Below, one piece after another: positions 1 to 4,904 of a DNA stretch of 7,861 nt (the stretch's first letter is position 1; each line of letters begins with the position of its first letter). The translations under genes and the position numbers were made by a program. The stretch spans positions 1-7,861 of the forward strand of contig JAEWSZ010000165.1 in NCBI GenBank assembly GCA_023397905.1, in the 5' to 3' direction. This stretch comes from Bacillota bacterium. GTDB lineage: Bacteria; Bacillota; Clostridia; Acetivibrionales; DSM-1351. Below the pieces are notes generated by a model that saw only the letters and a list, made by a program, of their open reading frames with translations, ran no database searches and was not told the origin of the DNA.

Positions 1-1
1 G

Positions 2-256
2 TATACACAGCCCGGAAAGTCGGTACAGCCGAGCCAGCAGCCAGGACAGAATGTTCAGCCCGGAAAGTCAGCACAGCCAAGCCAGCAGCCAGGACAGAAT
101 GTTCAACCCGGAAAGTCTGTGCAGCCAAGCCAACAGCCGGAGCAGAACGCAAAGCCGGGAAAATCGGTACAACCCGGACAGACCGAGCAGAACAGCAAGC
201 CTGGAAAGTCTGTGCAGCCTGCTGAACAGTCAAAGGACAAAGTAAAAAAAAAGTAG
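2..256 (+). CDS. C-terminal end of a Pro/Gln-rich tandem-repeat protein (5' end outside window)
   Basis: The frame beginning at base 2 is open from the window edge to a TAG at 254-256 and gives 84 residues. It is built from a repeated unit of the form QPGKSVQPSQQPGQNV, ending in a lysine-rich tail (SKDKVKKK). The other two frames here also look open in places, but only this one gives a regular repeat peptide, so I take it as the real frame. Such Pro/Gln/Gly/Ser-rich repeats are usually disordered and are common in secreted, wall-associated or spore-surface proteins; that role is inference. No recognisable domain or start lies in the window. The stop falls directly after a run of nine A residues (244-252). 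A one-base slip there would continue the protein into the helical ORF at 277-606, so this may be one gene with an interrupted or recoded frame rather than a true C-terminus. Confidence 0.7.
   Translation, partial: YTQPGKSVQPSQQPGQNVQPGKSAQPSQQPGQNVQPGKSVQPSQQPEQNAKPGKSVQPGQTEQNSKPGKSVQPAEQSKDKVKKK
8..220 (+). repeat. 48-nt tandem coding repeat array
   Basis: Three full 48-nt units (8-55, 56-103, 104-151) are followed by a 45-nt unit (152-196) and a partial unit (197-220). Units 1 and 2 differ at only about three bases. Later units drift more at the DNA level, but each keeps the core peptide PGKSVQP, mostly through synonymous or conservative changes. This points to tandem duplication within a coding sequence followed by divergence, with selection on the peptide. 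Confidence 0.85.
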
Positions 257-276
257 CTGAAGCTCATACCGGAGAT

Positions 277-606
277 ATGTTGAAACGGCTTGAAGGAAAA
301 AAGGAGGACATCCGGAAGCAGTATGAGGAAGGGAAGATAGATCAAAAAGAGGCTGAAGAAATAACCCAGAAGCTTGACAGGCGGATTGCCAGAATAAAGG
401 AATTCAACAGTCTGCCTCTTCCCGAAAAAAAGGAACGTCTCTCAAATAAATTCAAGTACCATCTGGAACAGAATATTAAGGATGGAAAGGTTACAAAAGA
501 AGAAGGAGAAAAGATATTAAAGGATTTTAACAAATCGCTTGAAAACTGGGATGGAAAAGAATCCCCGAAGTTCATGCACAAACATCATAAAAACAATAGA
601 AACTAG
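277..606 (+). CDS. Lys/Glu-rich helical protein or domain, possibly the out-of-frame C-terminus of the upstream gene
   Basis: This 109-residue ORF is highly charged and predicted helical. It contains two similar helix-turn segments, one around residues 19-37 (GKIDQKEAEEITQKLDRRI) and one around residues 70-88 (GKVTKEEGEKILKDFNKSL). This 'x-G-K-[IV]-[TD]-x-E-x-[AG]-x-x-I' pattern resembles the small DUF2680-like repeats seen in clostridial exported proteins; the family match is by eye only. The end is basic and polar (HKHHKNNRN). Translation start is doubtful: the only Shine-Dalgarno-like GGAG (271-274) is 2 nt from ATG 277 and 5 nt from a TTG at 280. The same frame is open back to 226 and reads sensibly across the A9 tract. 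I therefore think the segment is more likely the C-terminal domain of the Pro/Gln-repeat protein, joined by a -1 shift, than a separate gene. Confidence 0.6.
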   Translation: MLKRLEGKKEDIRKQYEEGKIDQKEAEEITQKLDRRIARIKEFNSLPLPEKKERLSNKFKYHLEQNIKDGKVTKEEGEKILKDFNKSLENWDGKESPKFMHKHHKNNRN

Positions 607-648
607 AAACACTTGATTCCGGAAGGGTTCCGGAGGAAGTACAAAAAA

Positions 649-701
649 GACGGTTCCAGACATTGATTGATACTCTGTATCAATTAATATCCGGAGCCGT
701 C
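649..701 (-). terminator. 24-bp hairpin terminator of the EamA transporter gene, probably bidirectional
   Basis: The 53-nt element has two 24-nt arms (649-672 and 678-701) around the loop CTCTG. The innermost 7 bp (ATTGATA/TATCAAT) are perfect. Read as minus-strand RNA, the stem has two C-A mismatches and two G-U wobbles, and it is followed directly by six U residues (complement of A643-648). That is a classic intrinsic terminator 24 nt past the transporter stop. Read as plus-strand RNA, the wobbles and mismatches swap places, so it folds about as well, but the following run (CTCAATTTT) is poorer. It may also end transcription of the upstream plus-strand gene. A small extra inverted repeat (TCCGGAA-GGG-TTCCGGA, 618-634) lies between the two without a T-run. 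Confidence 0.8.
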
Positions 702-724
702 CTCAATTTTACATGGATATTATT

Positions 725-1642
725 TCAGCGCAAGGGCGCCCTGAGCTTTACCAGCCGTTTTTCAGGCATTCCCGCAGGCTTCACCGCAGAGACGATCACT
801 GTCAGCAGTATGACGATGCAGCCGATGAACGGGGCTATGCCTGAAAAATGCTCTCCCAGGAGTACGGCGCCCAGCAAAGCGGTGGTAACAGGCTCGAAAG
901 CGTAAAGTATCGTGGCGCTTTCCGGTCGGACATATTTGATGGCGGAGCTCTGGAACAGGGACGTAAATACTGTTACGGTGGCATTTAGCCCGATCAGCAG
1001 GAAAAATAACGGAGTTGTGATTTTTCCCAAGGAGATGCCTGCCGGTTCAAATATAAGCGCAAGGGCTAAAAACATGACCAAGTTGGTGGCGTGCTGTATG
1101 AAGGTAAATTGGACCGGACTCACCGCATGTGAAAATTTATTTTGCAGGGCTATGAACAGTGAGAAAAATATGGCATTGCACAGGGCAAAAATATCTCCGG
1201 CATTAATATTCAGGCCTTTGCCGGCACAGGTTATGAGGTAAATCCCCAGCATGGCTGAAACCGCCAGGAGGACGGTTTTCAGGGAAGGGGATTTTCTCTC
1301 CAGTATTGCCATGATAACAGGAGTTATTACAATAGACAGCTGTACGATAAAAGCGGTGTTGGAGCCTGAGGTCCTCTTCAGGGCCAGCATGCAGAAGGTG
1401 TTGCTCACCACCGAAGCCAGGCTTATAAGGGAACAGACCAGAACAGCTTTTTTATTGAAACCCTTCAATTGTTTCCTGAACAATATAAAGGTAGCAGCCA
1501 ACCCTATGGCGGCACAGATAAAAAGTATTGAAAATGGCGGCAGAAAGCCTAAAAGCATTTTTGACCAAATGTATGAGGAACCCCAGAATAGGGCGTTAAG
1601 CAGTAAAAAAAATTGGGCGTTGCGTCCGGTGATTATTTTCAT
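725..1642 (-). CDS. EamA/DMT-superfamily transporter (10 TM)
   Basis: The 305-residue product has the usual length and layout of EamA (DUF6) drug/metabolite transporters: two repeated five-helix halves. The first helix carries the typical FWGSSYIWSKMLL pattern (residues 19-31). The end of repeat 1 reads NTAFIVQLSIVITPVIMAILERK (95-117), and repeat 2 has the matching SATILYAFEPVTTALLGAVLLGE (242-264); the Pro and Glu in each are the family hallmark. Such proteins sit in the cytoplasmic membrane and mostly export amino acids, metabolites or toxic compounds; the substrate cannot be read here. The frame is open up to 1849, but that upstream part is AT-rich intergenic sequence. I start at ATG 1642, where the first helix begins properly, with a modest AGG 10 nt upstream. 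It is divergent from the AraC-family gene, which is probably its regulator. Confidence 0.9.
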   Translation of the reverse strand: MKIITGRNAQFFLLLNALFWGSSYIWSKMLLGFLPPFSILFICAAIGLAATFILFRKQLKGFNKKAVLVCSLISLASVVSNTFCMLALKRTSGSNTAFIVQLSIVITPVIMAILERKSPSLKTVLLAVSAMLGIYLITCAGKGLNINAGDIFALCNAIFFSLFIALQNKFSHAVSPVQFTFIQHATNLVMFLALALIFEPAGISLGKITTPLFFLLIGLNATVTVFTSLFQSSAIKYVRPESATILYAFEPVTTALLGAVLLGEHFSGIAPFIGCIVILLTVIVSAVKPAGMPEKRLVKLRAPLR

Positions 1643-1681
1643 AGTATATGTACCTGCCTGTAATGTTTTATTTACACTATC

Positions 1682-1687
1682 ATTATA
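1682..1687 (-). promoter_or_regulatory. -10 box of the EamA transporter promoter
   Basis: The minus strand reads TATAAT here, 40 bp before the transporter ATG. The matching -35 position (about 1705-1710, ATAAAA) is far from consensus and lies inside the GCATA repeat cluster. A perfect -10 with a poor -35 covered by a candidate operator is what an activator-dependent promoter looks like; this is inference. Confidence 0.5.
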
Positions 1688-1699
1688 TTCCAAACTTTC

Positions 1700-1734
1700 G
1701 CATATTTTATTGCATAAAATGTTAAAAAATATGC
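1700..1734. promoter_or_regulatory. Candidate AraC-family operator: clustered GCATA motifs
   Basis: Three GCATA pentamers lie in 35 bp: direct copies at 1700-1704 and 1712-1716 (12 bp apart) and an inverted copy, TATGC, at 1730-1734. They create overlapping dyads: GCATATTTT (1700-1708) with AAAATATGC (1726-1734), TTGCATA (1710-1716) with TATGCAA (1730-1736), and ATTTTAT (1704-1710) with ATAAAAT (1714-1720). The cluster overlaps the -35 position of the transporter and lies just upstream of the -35 of the AraC gene, so one bound regulator could act on both. Confidence 0.45.
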
Positions 1735-1747
1735 AAAAGCTGTGATT

Positions 1748-1777
1748 TTGCCATTTCAATTTTTCAGCACATATAAT
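1748..1777 (+). promoter_or_regulatory. Sigma-A-type promoter of the AraC-family gene
   Basis: TTGCCA (1748-1753) is five of six to the -35 consensus and is followed after 18 bp by a perfect TATAAT (1772-1777). Transcription would begin near 1784, giving a leader of about 50 nt before the AraC ATG. Confidence 0.7.
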
Positions 1778-1835
1778 AAAATAAGTATATGGACCGGAGG
1801 AAAAAAAATCCGGTAAAAAAGTATGGAGGTTGCAA

Positions 1836-2714
1836 ATGGAACAGGGCATTAAAAGAGGTTATCTGGATAATGACTTTAAATTTTTTCATTTGAAGGATAA
1901 GAAAAATATCCAGTTTGAACACCATTATCACGATTTTAACAAGATCATCATTTTTGTGAATGGCAACGTGGTTTACAATATTGAAGGAAAATCATACAGG
2001 CTGAAGCCCTGGGACGTGCTTTTCGTCCCGGGAAGCCAGGTCCATAAGCCCATAATCGGGTCCGATGAGGAATATGAGAGAATAGTGATCTGGATAAACA
2101 ACGCTTTCCTTGAGGCGCACGGAAATGCGGAAAACAATCTCCTGACCTGCTTTAATATTGCCCGGGAGAACAGGCATCTTGTCAGGCTGGGAGAGAACTC
2201 GCTGAACTCTGTCAAAACAATTCTTTCAAGAATAGAGCAGGAGATGAAAAACAGGCAATTCGGGTCCGGGATCATGGGGAACGCCCTGTTTGTCCAGTTC
2301 ATGGTATACATAAACCGGCTGCAGCTCAAGCCAGACAAGCAGGTGGAAAGCATTGAAGTGGAATATGACGAGCAGATACAGAAGATAATTCACCATATCA
2401 ATTCCAGCCTTGATTCGGATCTGAGCATAGCTGCGCTCGCCTCAAAGTTTTTCATTAACAAGTATTATTTGATGCATAAATTTAAAGACAATACGGGGTA
2501 CACCATACACAGCTATGTAAACAATAAAAGGATGCAGAAAAGCGCCGAGTACATAAAGGCGGGCATGGCCCCGTCCGATGCGGCTGTAAAGTGCGGCTTC
2601 AATGACTATTCCAGCTTTGTAAGAGCCTTTTCGAAAATGTTCGGGGCTTCTCCGAAAAAGTATTACAAAGCCTCGATAGCGCCGCACTCCAGGCTGTTCC
2701 AGGTGGAGGGCTGA
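1836..2714 (+). CDS. AraC-family transcriptional regulator with N-terminal cupin sensor domain
   Basis: The 292-residue product has the standard two-part AraC layout. Residues about 25-85 form a cupin-like effector domain with a His cluster (EHHYHD, 28-33) and the beta-strand pattern VVYNIEGKSYRLKPWDVLFV, ending near H70. Residues about 180-279 are the DNA-binding domain with two helix-turn-helix motifs: the first around LSIAALASKFFINKYYLMHKF (196-216), and the second with the family signature GFNDYSSFVRAFSKMFGASP (254-273). Members usually bind a small metabolite, often a sugar, and activate a neighbouring operon. The start is ATG 1836, placed by GGAGG at 1825-1829; an in-frame TTG at 1830 overlaps that site and is unlikely. 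It is divergent from the EamA transporter, its probable target, and its stop lies 12 bp from that of the convergent dehydrogenase. The effector is unknown. Confidence 0.93.
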   Translation: MEQGIKRGYLDNDFKFFHLKDKKNIQFEHHYHDFNKIIIFVNGNVVYNIEGKSYRLKPWDVLFVPGSQVHKPIIGSDEEYERIVIWINNAFLEAHGNAENNLLTCFNIARENRHLVRLGENSLNSVKTILSRIEQEMKNRQFGSGIMGNALFVQFMVYINRLQLKPDKQVESIEVEYDEQIQKIIHHINSSLDSDLSIAALASKFFINKYYLMHKFKDNTGYTIHSYVNNKRMQKSAEYIKAGMAPSDAAVKCGFNDYSSFVRAFSKMFGASPKKYYKASIAPHSRLFQVEG

Positions 2715-2726
2715 CAAATCGAAGCA

Positions 2727-3497
2727 TCAGCAATAGATCATTTTTTTAGTCATTCCGCCGTCCACAGTGAGATTTTCCCCGGTGATGAAACCCGATTTGT
2801 CCGAGGAGAGGAACAGACAGGCCTCCGCAATATCGTCAGGTATGCCCACACGGCCCGCAAAATGCTGCTTGTGATCCTGCTCGGAGAGAACTTCCTGCTT
2901 TGCCGCGGAACTCTTCTTCCAGGAGGAGACATCTATCCAGCCGGGACTTATGGAATTCACCCTGATACCGTACTGGCCCAGAGATGCCGCCAGTGAATGG
3001 GTAAGAGCTATAATACCGCCCTTGGAAGCGGAATATGGCTCTGTGTCCGGCTCCGACATAAATGCCCTGGTAGAAGCCATATTTATAATATTTCCGTATT
3101 TCTGGTCCCGCATTATGGGCGCGCAGAATTTTGCACAGTAATACATTCCGGAAAGATTCACCGCAATGGCCTTATCCCAGTATTCCACCGGAGTTTCAAA
3201 AATATTGCCGAAGCCTGAAACGGCGGCATTGTTAACCAGTACGTGTATTCCGCCGTATTGCCTGAAAGCCCGGTTTACCATGGCCTCCACGGCTGGGGCG
3301 TCAGAAACGTCGGTTTTTATAAAGAGGGCTTCATGGCCTGCGGCTTTTATATATTTTTCATTTTCCAGCCCGGCTTCCTCGTCACACTCTGCCAGCACCA
3401 CATTGGCTCCTTCCAGCGCAAACCTCCTTGAAATGGCTCTTCCTATGCCCTGGCCTCCGCCGGTCACGATCACGGTTTTATTTTTAAATGCTGTCAT
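2727..3497 (-). CDS. Classical short-chain dehydrogenase/reductase (SDR)
   Basis: The 256-residue cytoplasmic oxidoreductase is a complete classical SDR with a Rossmann fold. The cofactor loop TGGGQGIG is at residues 12-19, acidic residues follow strand beta-2 (E37, D39; these favour NAD over NADP), DV is at 63-64 and NNAA at 89-92. The catalytic tetrad is N114, S142, Y155 and K159 (YSASK 155-159), followed by the SPGW loop (184-187) and the terminal VDGG strand (245-248). Family members oxidise or reduce sugars, polyols, steroids or 3-oxoacyl groups; the sequence does not fix the substrate. The start at 3497 is supported by AGGGAG 7 nt upstream. It is convergent with the AraC gene and divergent from the padR operon. 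No terminator follows its stop before it meets the AraC coding region. A role together with the AraC regulator and EamA transporter is possible but unproven. Confidence 0.93.
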   Translation of the reverse strand: MTAFKNKTVIVTGGGQGIGRAISRRFALEGANVVLAECDEEAGLENEKYIKAAGHEALFIKTDVSDAPAVEAMVNRAFRQYGGIHVLVNNAAVSGFGNIFETPVEYWDKAIAVNLSGMYYCAKFCAPIMRDQKYGNIINMASTRAFMSEPDTEPYSASKGGIIALTHSLAASLGQYGIRVNSISPGWIDVSSWKKSSAAKQEVLSEQDHKQHFAGRVGIPDDIAEACLFLSSDKSGFITGENLTVDGGMTKKMIYC

Positions 3498-3577
3498 ATG
3501 GGTTCTCCCTTCATAAAGCCAATTGCCACCGGTTGAAACCTCGGCTTTCAGCAGTAGCAGCAGGCTGAAATTTTAAT

Positions 3578-3636
3578 GATATATTTATTTTAGCAGAAAG
3601 CTGATAAATATTCGATTTAACATATTCAGTATAGCA
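3578..3636 (-). promoter_or_regulatory. Candidate promoters of the dehydrogenase gene (two extended -10 boxes)
   Basis: On the minus strand, TGC-TAAAAT (-10 at 3587-3592) and TGC-TATACT (-10 at 3628-3633) both fit the extended -10 form TGN-TATAAT. Neither has a good -35. They sit inside an imperfect direct repeat of about 25 bp (plus-strand TAGCAGA at 3591 and 3631, 40 bp apart). A GATATATT box (3578-3585), like those at the padR promoter, lies just downstream of the proximal -10. The leader to the ATG would be about 80-130 nt and contains TTTCAGC/GCTGAAA (3546-3552, 3564-3570) and other small dyads. Confidence 0.4.
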
Positions 3637-3709
3637 GACAGTTTGATTTAATCGGATCATTTTTATTATGAAAGCTGAAAATAAGTCCGTCCAACTCCGG
3701 GAAATGTTA

Positions 3710-3778
3710 AATATATCTTGACATGATATATCACGACACGATATACTGTATTTATGATATATCACATCGCGATATATT
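3710..3778. repeat. Five phased GATATATC-like boxes (15-16 bp period) at the padR promoter
   Basis: Boxes start at 3710 (AATATATC), 3725 (GATATATC), 3740 (GATATACT), 3756 (GATATATC) and 3771 (GATATATT), with steps of 15, 15, 16 and 15 bp. Boxes 2 and 4 lie in perfect TGATATATCA palindromes (3724-3733, 3755-3764). Boxes 2+3 and 4+5 form a larger 31-bp repeat, matching at 21 of 26 aligned bases. The array runs from just upstream of the -35 to about 25 bp past the predicted transcription start. This suits a repressor, most simply the PadR protein encoded downstream; the binding is inference. Confidence 0.7.
3718..3747 (+). promoter_or_regulatory. Sigma-A-type promoter of the padR-DUF2812-ABC operon
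   Basis: A perfect TTGACA (3718-3723) is followed after 18 bp by TATACT (3742-3747, five of six to consensus). The predicted start is near 3754. Box 2 of the phased array fills the spacer and box 3 overlaps the -10, so a bound protein would directly block RNA polymerase. Confidence 0.75.
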
Positions 3779-3944
3779 CGGGCTTATCCATCCGCGCTCA
3801 TAGCAGATTGAAAGCTGGTCCTATATTGTGGCTGCTTTTGCAGCTTGCGAGGCTGAAAGAAATTTTTTAAAAATTATAAAGGGGGACCGGGCCCATGCCT
3901 GCTTTCATGATGTTTTGTGCGAGATGCAGGGCATGGGTATAAAT
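3754..3944 (+). other. Long structured leader of the padR operon
   Basis: About 190 nt separate the predicted transcription start from the padR ATG. Two hairpins that exclude each other can form: GCTGC-TTTT-GCAGC (3831-3844), and a 6-bp stem CAGCTT/AGGCTG around GCG (3841-3855). The second is followed seven bases later by T6 (3863-3868), part of the palindrome AATTTTTTAAAAATT (3861-3875). Neither is a textbook terminator. A strong Shine-Dalgarno-like AAGGGGGA (3879-3886) then precedes a short ORF rather than padR itself. The padR frame is open from 3828, but the regulator's normal N-terminus begins at 3945. I see no known riboswitch class. Confidence 0.4.
3895..3942 (+). CDS. Possible 15-codon leader peptide ahead of padR
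   Basis: ATG 3895 lies 9 nt after GGGGG (3881-3885) and opens a frame encoding MPAFMMFCARCRAWV, stopped by TAA at 3940-3942. This is only 2 nt before the padR ATG at 3945, which itself has only a weak GGG (3935-3937) as ribosome site. The arrangement suggests that padR is translated by coupling to, or reinitiation after, the leader. The peptide is too short to judge by composition, and a chance ORF next to a G-run is a real alternative. Confidence 0.35.
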   Translation: MPAFMMFCARCRAWV

Positions 3945-4286
3945 ATGAGGGAACAACTCAGAAAGGCGTATATGCCCATGAGTGAGTCGGCATTTTATAT
4001 ATTGCTGTCGCTTACAAAGCCGGGACACGGCTATGGGATCATCCTCCATGTGAAGGAAATAACCCATGGAAGGATAGTTCTGGGAGCCGGGACCATATAC
4101 GGTACGCTTACAAAATTTGAAAAGGACAGGATCATTGAGCATGCCGGAGAAGAGGACAGAAGAAAGCTGTACAAACTCACGGAAGACGGGCTCTGGCTGC
4201 TGCAGCAGGAGCTGAAAAGAGTCGATGAACTATATGCCAACGGACATGGTATTTTGGAGGGGAAAAGCGATGATCAGTGTTTTTAA
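3945..4286 (+). CDS. PadR-family transcriptional regulator (short subfamily)
   Basis: The 113-residue product is a winged-helix repressor of the short PadR type, the subfamily that includes LmrR. Residues about 12-83 are the wHTH: the first helix region FYILLSLTKPGHGYGI (17-32), the recognition-helix region LGAGTIYGTLTKFEKDRIIE (46-65), and the wing with RRKLYKLTEDG (72-82). A helix at about 83-98 is the dimerisation helix. PadR proteins usually repress adjacent export or stress genes and release DNA on binding a small, often aromatic, compound. I start at ATG 3945, giving the family's typical MREQLRKAYMPMSESAFYILLSL N-terminus; upstream in-frame ATGs at 3924 and 3933 lack ribosome sites. The 3' end overlaps the DUF2812 gene by 17 nt, so the two are likely translationally coupled. 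Autoregulation through the GATATATC array upstream is the natural model. Confidence 0.92.
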   Translation: MREQLRKAYMPMSESAFYILLSLTKPGHGYGIILHVKEITHGRIVLGAGTIYGTLTKFEKDRIIEHAGEEDRRKLYKLTEDGLWLLQQELKRVDELYANGHGILEGKSDDQCF

Positions 4287-4791
4287 ATGGTGGTGGGCCT
4301 GGGATTATGAAATTATTGAAGACTGGTTGGAAAGCATGGAGGCCGGAGGCCTTCGCTTAATAGAAACAAGACTGGACGGGACCATGTTTTGTTTTGAAAA
4401 GTGCGATCCGGCAAAGGCCAGGTACTGTATTGATTATCAGAGCAAGCTGACGCCGGAATATCTGGCGATAATATCTGACGACGGCTGGAAGCTGCATCAG
4501 ATAGGCTTGGGCTGGTATATTCTCAGAAAGGAATATGAAACCGAAAGGCCTGAATTATATACGGACTTTGAAGGGCTTCTCACCAGGAACAGGACGCTTC
4601 TGACCGTCATGATCATAATTTCCGCAATAGAACTTTTGTGTATAGGAAATCTGGTATGGAACGCATACAAATTTCCAGACAGCGGCAATCTTGCTTTTGT
4701 ATCCATATTCATAGCCGCTACAATGGCATTTTTCGCATTTATTATTACGAATCTCGCCATACAGAACAAAAAATTCCGCAAGAGGAATTAA
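4270..4791 (+). CDS. DUF2812-like membrane protein
   Basis: The 173-residue product has an N-terminal cytosolic domain (about 1-90) rich in aromatic residues: FKWWWAWDYEIIEDWLESMEAGG at 5-27 and GWKLHQIGLGWYILRKE at 72-88. This fits the DUF2812 pattern of an (F/W)-x-E-x-E-x-W-L-x-x-M-x-x-x-G start. Two transmembrane helices follow, at about 110-131 and 141-164, then a basic tail (QNKKFRKRN). The pairing of DUF2812 with a PadR gene is common in Firmicutes; the biochemical role is unknown to me, and a sensor or partner of PadR at the membrane is only a guess. The start at 4270 is set by GGAGGGG at 4256-4262, which lies inside padR; the genes overlap by 17 nt. The family call is by eye. Confidence 0.8.
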   Translation: MISVFKWWWAWDYEIIEDWLESMEAGGLRLIETRLDGTMFCFEKCDPAKARYCIDYQSKLTPEYLAIISDDGWKLHQIGLGWYILRKEYETERPELYTDFEGLLTRNRTLLTVMIIISAIELLCIGNLVWNAYKFPDSGNLAFVSIFIAATMAFFAFIITNLAIQNKKFRKRN

Positions 4792-4904
4792 CTAAAGGTA
4801 TTAACCAAAGAACTAACTGAGGAAACAGTGCGCTGGGCGCTTTAAATGTATTTTGAAAATGTGTTTTAAAACAGGAAAAAATATTAAAATCAAGAGGTGA
4901 AGAC
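4792..4904 (+). other. 113-nt gap within the operon with a weak hairpin
   Basis: Between the DUF2812 stop and the ABC ATPase lies a short GCGC-TGG-GCGC hairpin (4830-4840) followed by TTT, and a GTTTTAAAAC palindrome (4863-4872). I find no well-spaced -35/-10 pair; TTGAAA (4853-4858) and TATTAA (4882-4887) are 23 bp apart, too far. The ATPase has its own ribosome site, AGAGGTGA (4893-4900). The hairpin is too weak for a full terminator, so I treat the four genes as one operon with possible partial attenuation here. Confidence 0.4.

Noticed and set aside
51..245. Ser/Arg-rich 64-residue ORF in the third frame
   Set aside because: It is the repeat DNA read in another frame; the frame from base 2 gives the regular Pro/Gln repeat peptide and is open from the window edge.
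725..1745. Plus-strand ORFs at 912-1241 and 1251-1745
   Set aside because: They are shadows antisense to the EamA transporter, which has clear membrane repeats and motifs.
1643..1849. 69-residue N-terminal extension of the EamA transporter
   Set aside because: It lies in AT-rich intergenic DNA containing both promoters, has no family-like sequence, and would run into the AraC ribosome site; ATG 1642 gives the normal family start.
3710..3785. CRISPR-like array
   Set aside because: The 15-16 bp period is far too short for repeat-spacer units and the array sits exactly on a promoter; an operator array fits better.
3828..3944. 39-residue N-terminal extension of PadR
   Set aside because: The short PadR family begins at the MREQ-like sequence; the extension crosses the leader hairpins and no upstream in-frame start has a suitable ribosome site.
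4225..4269. 15-residue N-terminal extension of the DUF2812 protein
   Set aside because: ATG 4270 has a near-ideal GGAGGGG 7 nt upstream, while 4225 lies deep inside padR with no ribosome site.
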